From Thermomicrobiales bacterium (GTDB taxonomy: Bacteria > Chloroflexota > Limnocylindria > Limnocylindrales > CSP1-4): 5,128 bases of DNA. The notes below the pieces were generated by a model, which worked only from the letters and a program-made list of their open reading frames with translations, searched no databases and was not told the origin of the DNA. Location: contig SPCO01000129.1 of the NCBI GenBank assembly GCA_004525275.1, positions 1-5,128 of the forward strand, in the 5' to 3' direction. Position 1 is the stretch's first letter. Each line of letters starts with the position of its first letter. Positions 4,732 through 5,128 of this stretch are shown here, one piece after another. Position numbers and translations under genes: made by a program.

Positions 4732-5128
4732 CTACGGCGTCGCCGAGGCCCCGGCCTGACCCCAGATCCGCGTGTCGGGCTCGAACGACGCCCATGCGAA
4801 CCAGAAGAAGTCGCCGTGGAGGACCGGGGCGAGCTGGGTGCCGGCAAGCGGGCCCGTGAACGCTCGGCCCGTGATGGACCACATGGAGCCGGTCTCCATG
4901 TCGGTCATTGCGGCGTCCCCGTCGTTGGCGGGTCGAAACGTGAGCCGACGGCCGTCAACGACCGGCACGAACACGCCGGTCGCCCCGACGTCGCGGCCTC
5001 GGTCGATCTGGTCGATCTCGAGTGCCGACGTGGCGCCCGGCCTCCAGACGACGATGACCAGGGTTGGGCCTGATCCGACCTCGATCACGCCTTCGACCTC
5101 CAGCTCCGCGTACGGGATCGCGAGCGGT
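4732..5128 (-). CDS. DUF3179 domain protein, C-terminal part (runs off the right edge)
   Basis: The frame is open from the right edge (first full codon at 5127-5125) to the stop at 4734-4732, giving 131 visible residues. The fragment contains the family's characteristic end: VDGRRLTFRPA, then DMETGSMWSITGRAFTGPLAG, then HGDFFWFAWASFEPDTRIW. This resembles DUF3179 proteins, which are of unknown function and often carry an N-terminal signal or lipoprotein peptide. That part would lie outside the window. A GTG at 5088 could be misread as a start, but the residues before it (PYAELEVEG) continue the domain plausibly, so the gene is treated as cut by the window edge. About 11 residues follow the conserved DTRIW, ending in GASATP. 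It is upstream of, and in the same direction as, the stress-protein gene. There is no evident functional link to the oxidoreductase. Confidence 0.85.
   Translation of the reverse strand, partial: PLAIPYAELEVEGVIEVGSGPTLVIVVWRPGATSALEIDQIDRGRDVGATGVFVPVVDGRRLTFRPANDGDAAMTDMETGSMWSITGRAFTGPLAGTQLAPVLHGDFFWFAWASFEPDTRIWGQAGASATP

Noticed and set aside
4634..4882. An 83-codon upstream extension of the stress-protein frame
   Set aside because: It overlaps the DUF3179 gene in another frame. The translation is Pro/Arg/Gly-rich and unlike any UspA N-terminus, whereas ATG 4633 has a good ribosome site and starts exactly at the domain.
1..5128. A CRISPR array, tRNA, insertion sequence, toxin-antitoxin pair or defence system
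   Set aside because: No regularly spaced repeats, cloverleaf, transposase motif, terminal repeats or toxin-like small gene pair were found on reading both strands.

Overview
The window is GC-rich (about two thirds G+C by eye) bacterial chromosomal DNA, densely coded, with good GGAGG-type ribosome binding sites and short intergenic gaps. The gene mix is a valine/2-oxoacid:ferredoxin oxidoreductase operon, a tandem-domain universal stress protein, a DUF3179 protein and a small protein resembling DUF6176. This would fit a high-GC Chloroflexota (Limnocylindria-like) or actinobacterial genome, perhaps from a metagenome. That placement is an inference from gene content and style only, as there is no rRNA or other marker gene here. 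No mobile element, CRISPR array, tRNA, rRNA or phage gene was seen.

Layout, left to right. (1) Positions 1-158 hold the 3' end of a plus-strand gene ending in one hydrophobic segment and a short polar tail. (2) Positions 310-666 encode a 118-residue protein resembling the DUF6176 family. (3) Positions 667-912 are a non-coding stretch rich in inverted repeats, ending in a perfect 7+7 bp inverted repeat just before the next operon. (4) Positions 913-3699 are a compact plus-strand operon of four genes in the order delta (dicluster ferredoxin), alpha (VorB-like), beta (TPP-binding) and gamma. Two junctions are ATGA overlaps and the third is a 2-nt gap. (5) Positions 3700-3730 are a convergent gap with a perfect hairpin. 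(6) On the minus strand are a two-domain UspA protein (3731-4633) and, upstream of it, the C-terminal part of a DUF3179 protein that runs off the right edge (4732-5128).

The four subunits together form one enzyme. Alpha and beta bind thiamine diphosphate and the 2-oxoacid, beta carries a proximal [4Fe-4S] cluster, and gamma completes the CoA-dependent catalytic core. Delta relays electrons through two more [4Fe-4S] clusters to free ferredoxin. Reaction: 2-oxoacid + CoA + 2 oxidised ferredoxin gives acyl-CoA + CO2 + 2 reduced ferredoxin, reversible in principle. Motifs in alpha and beta look most like the bacterial VorB-type (branched-chain 2-oxoacid) branch, but sequence alone does not fix the substrate. 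The flanking small protein, stress protein and DUF3179 protein have no evident mechanistic link to the oxidoreductase.

Nothing here amounts to a clearly new system. The features most worth checking are the palindrome directly upstream of the oxidoreductase operon, the structured leader region before it, and the uncharacterised small protein.
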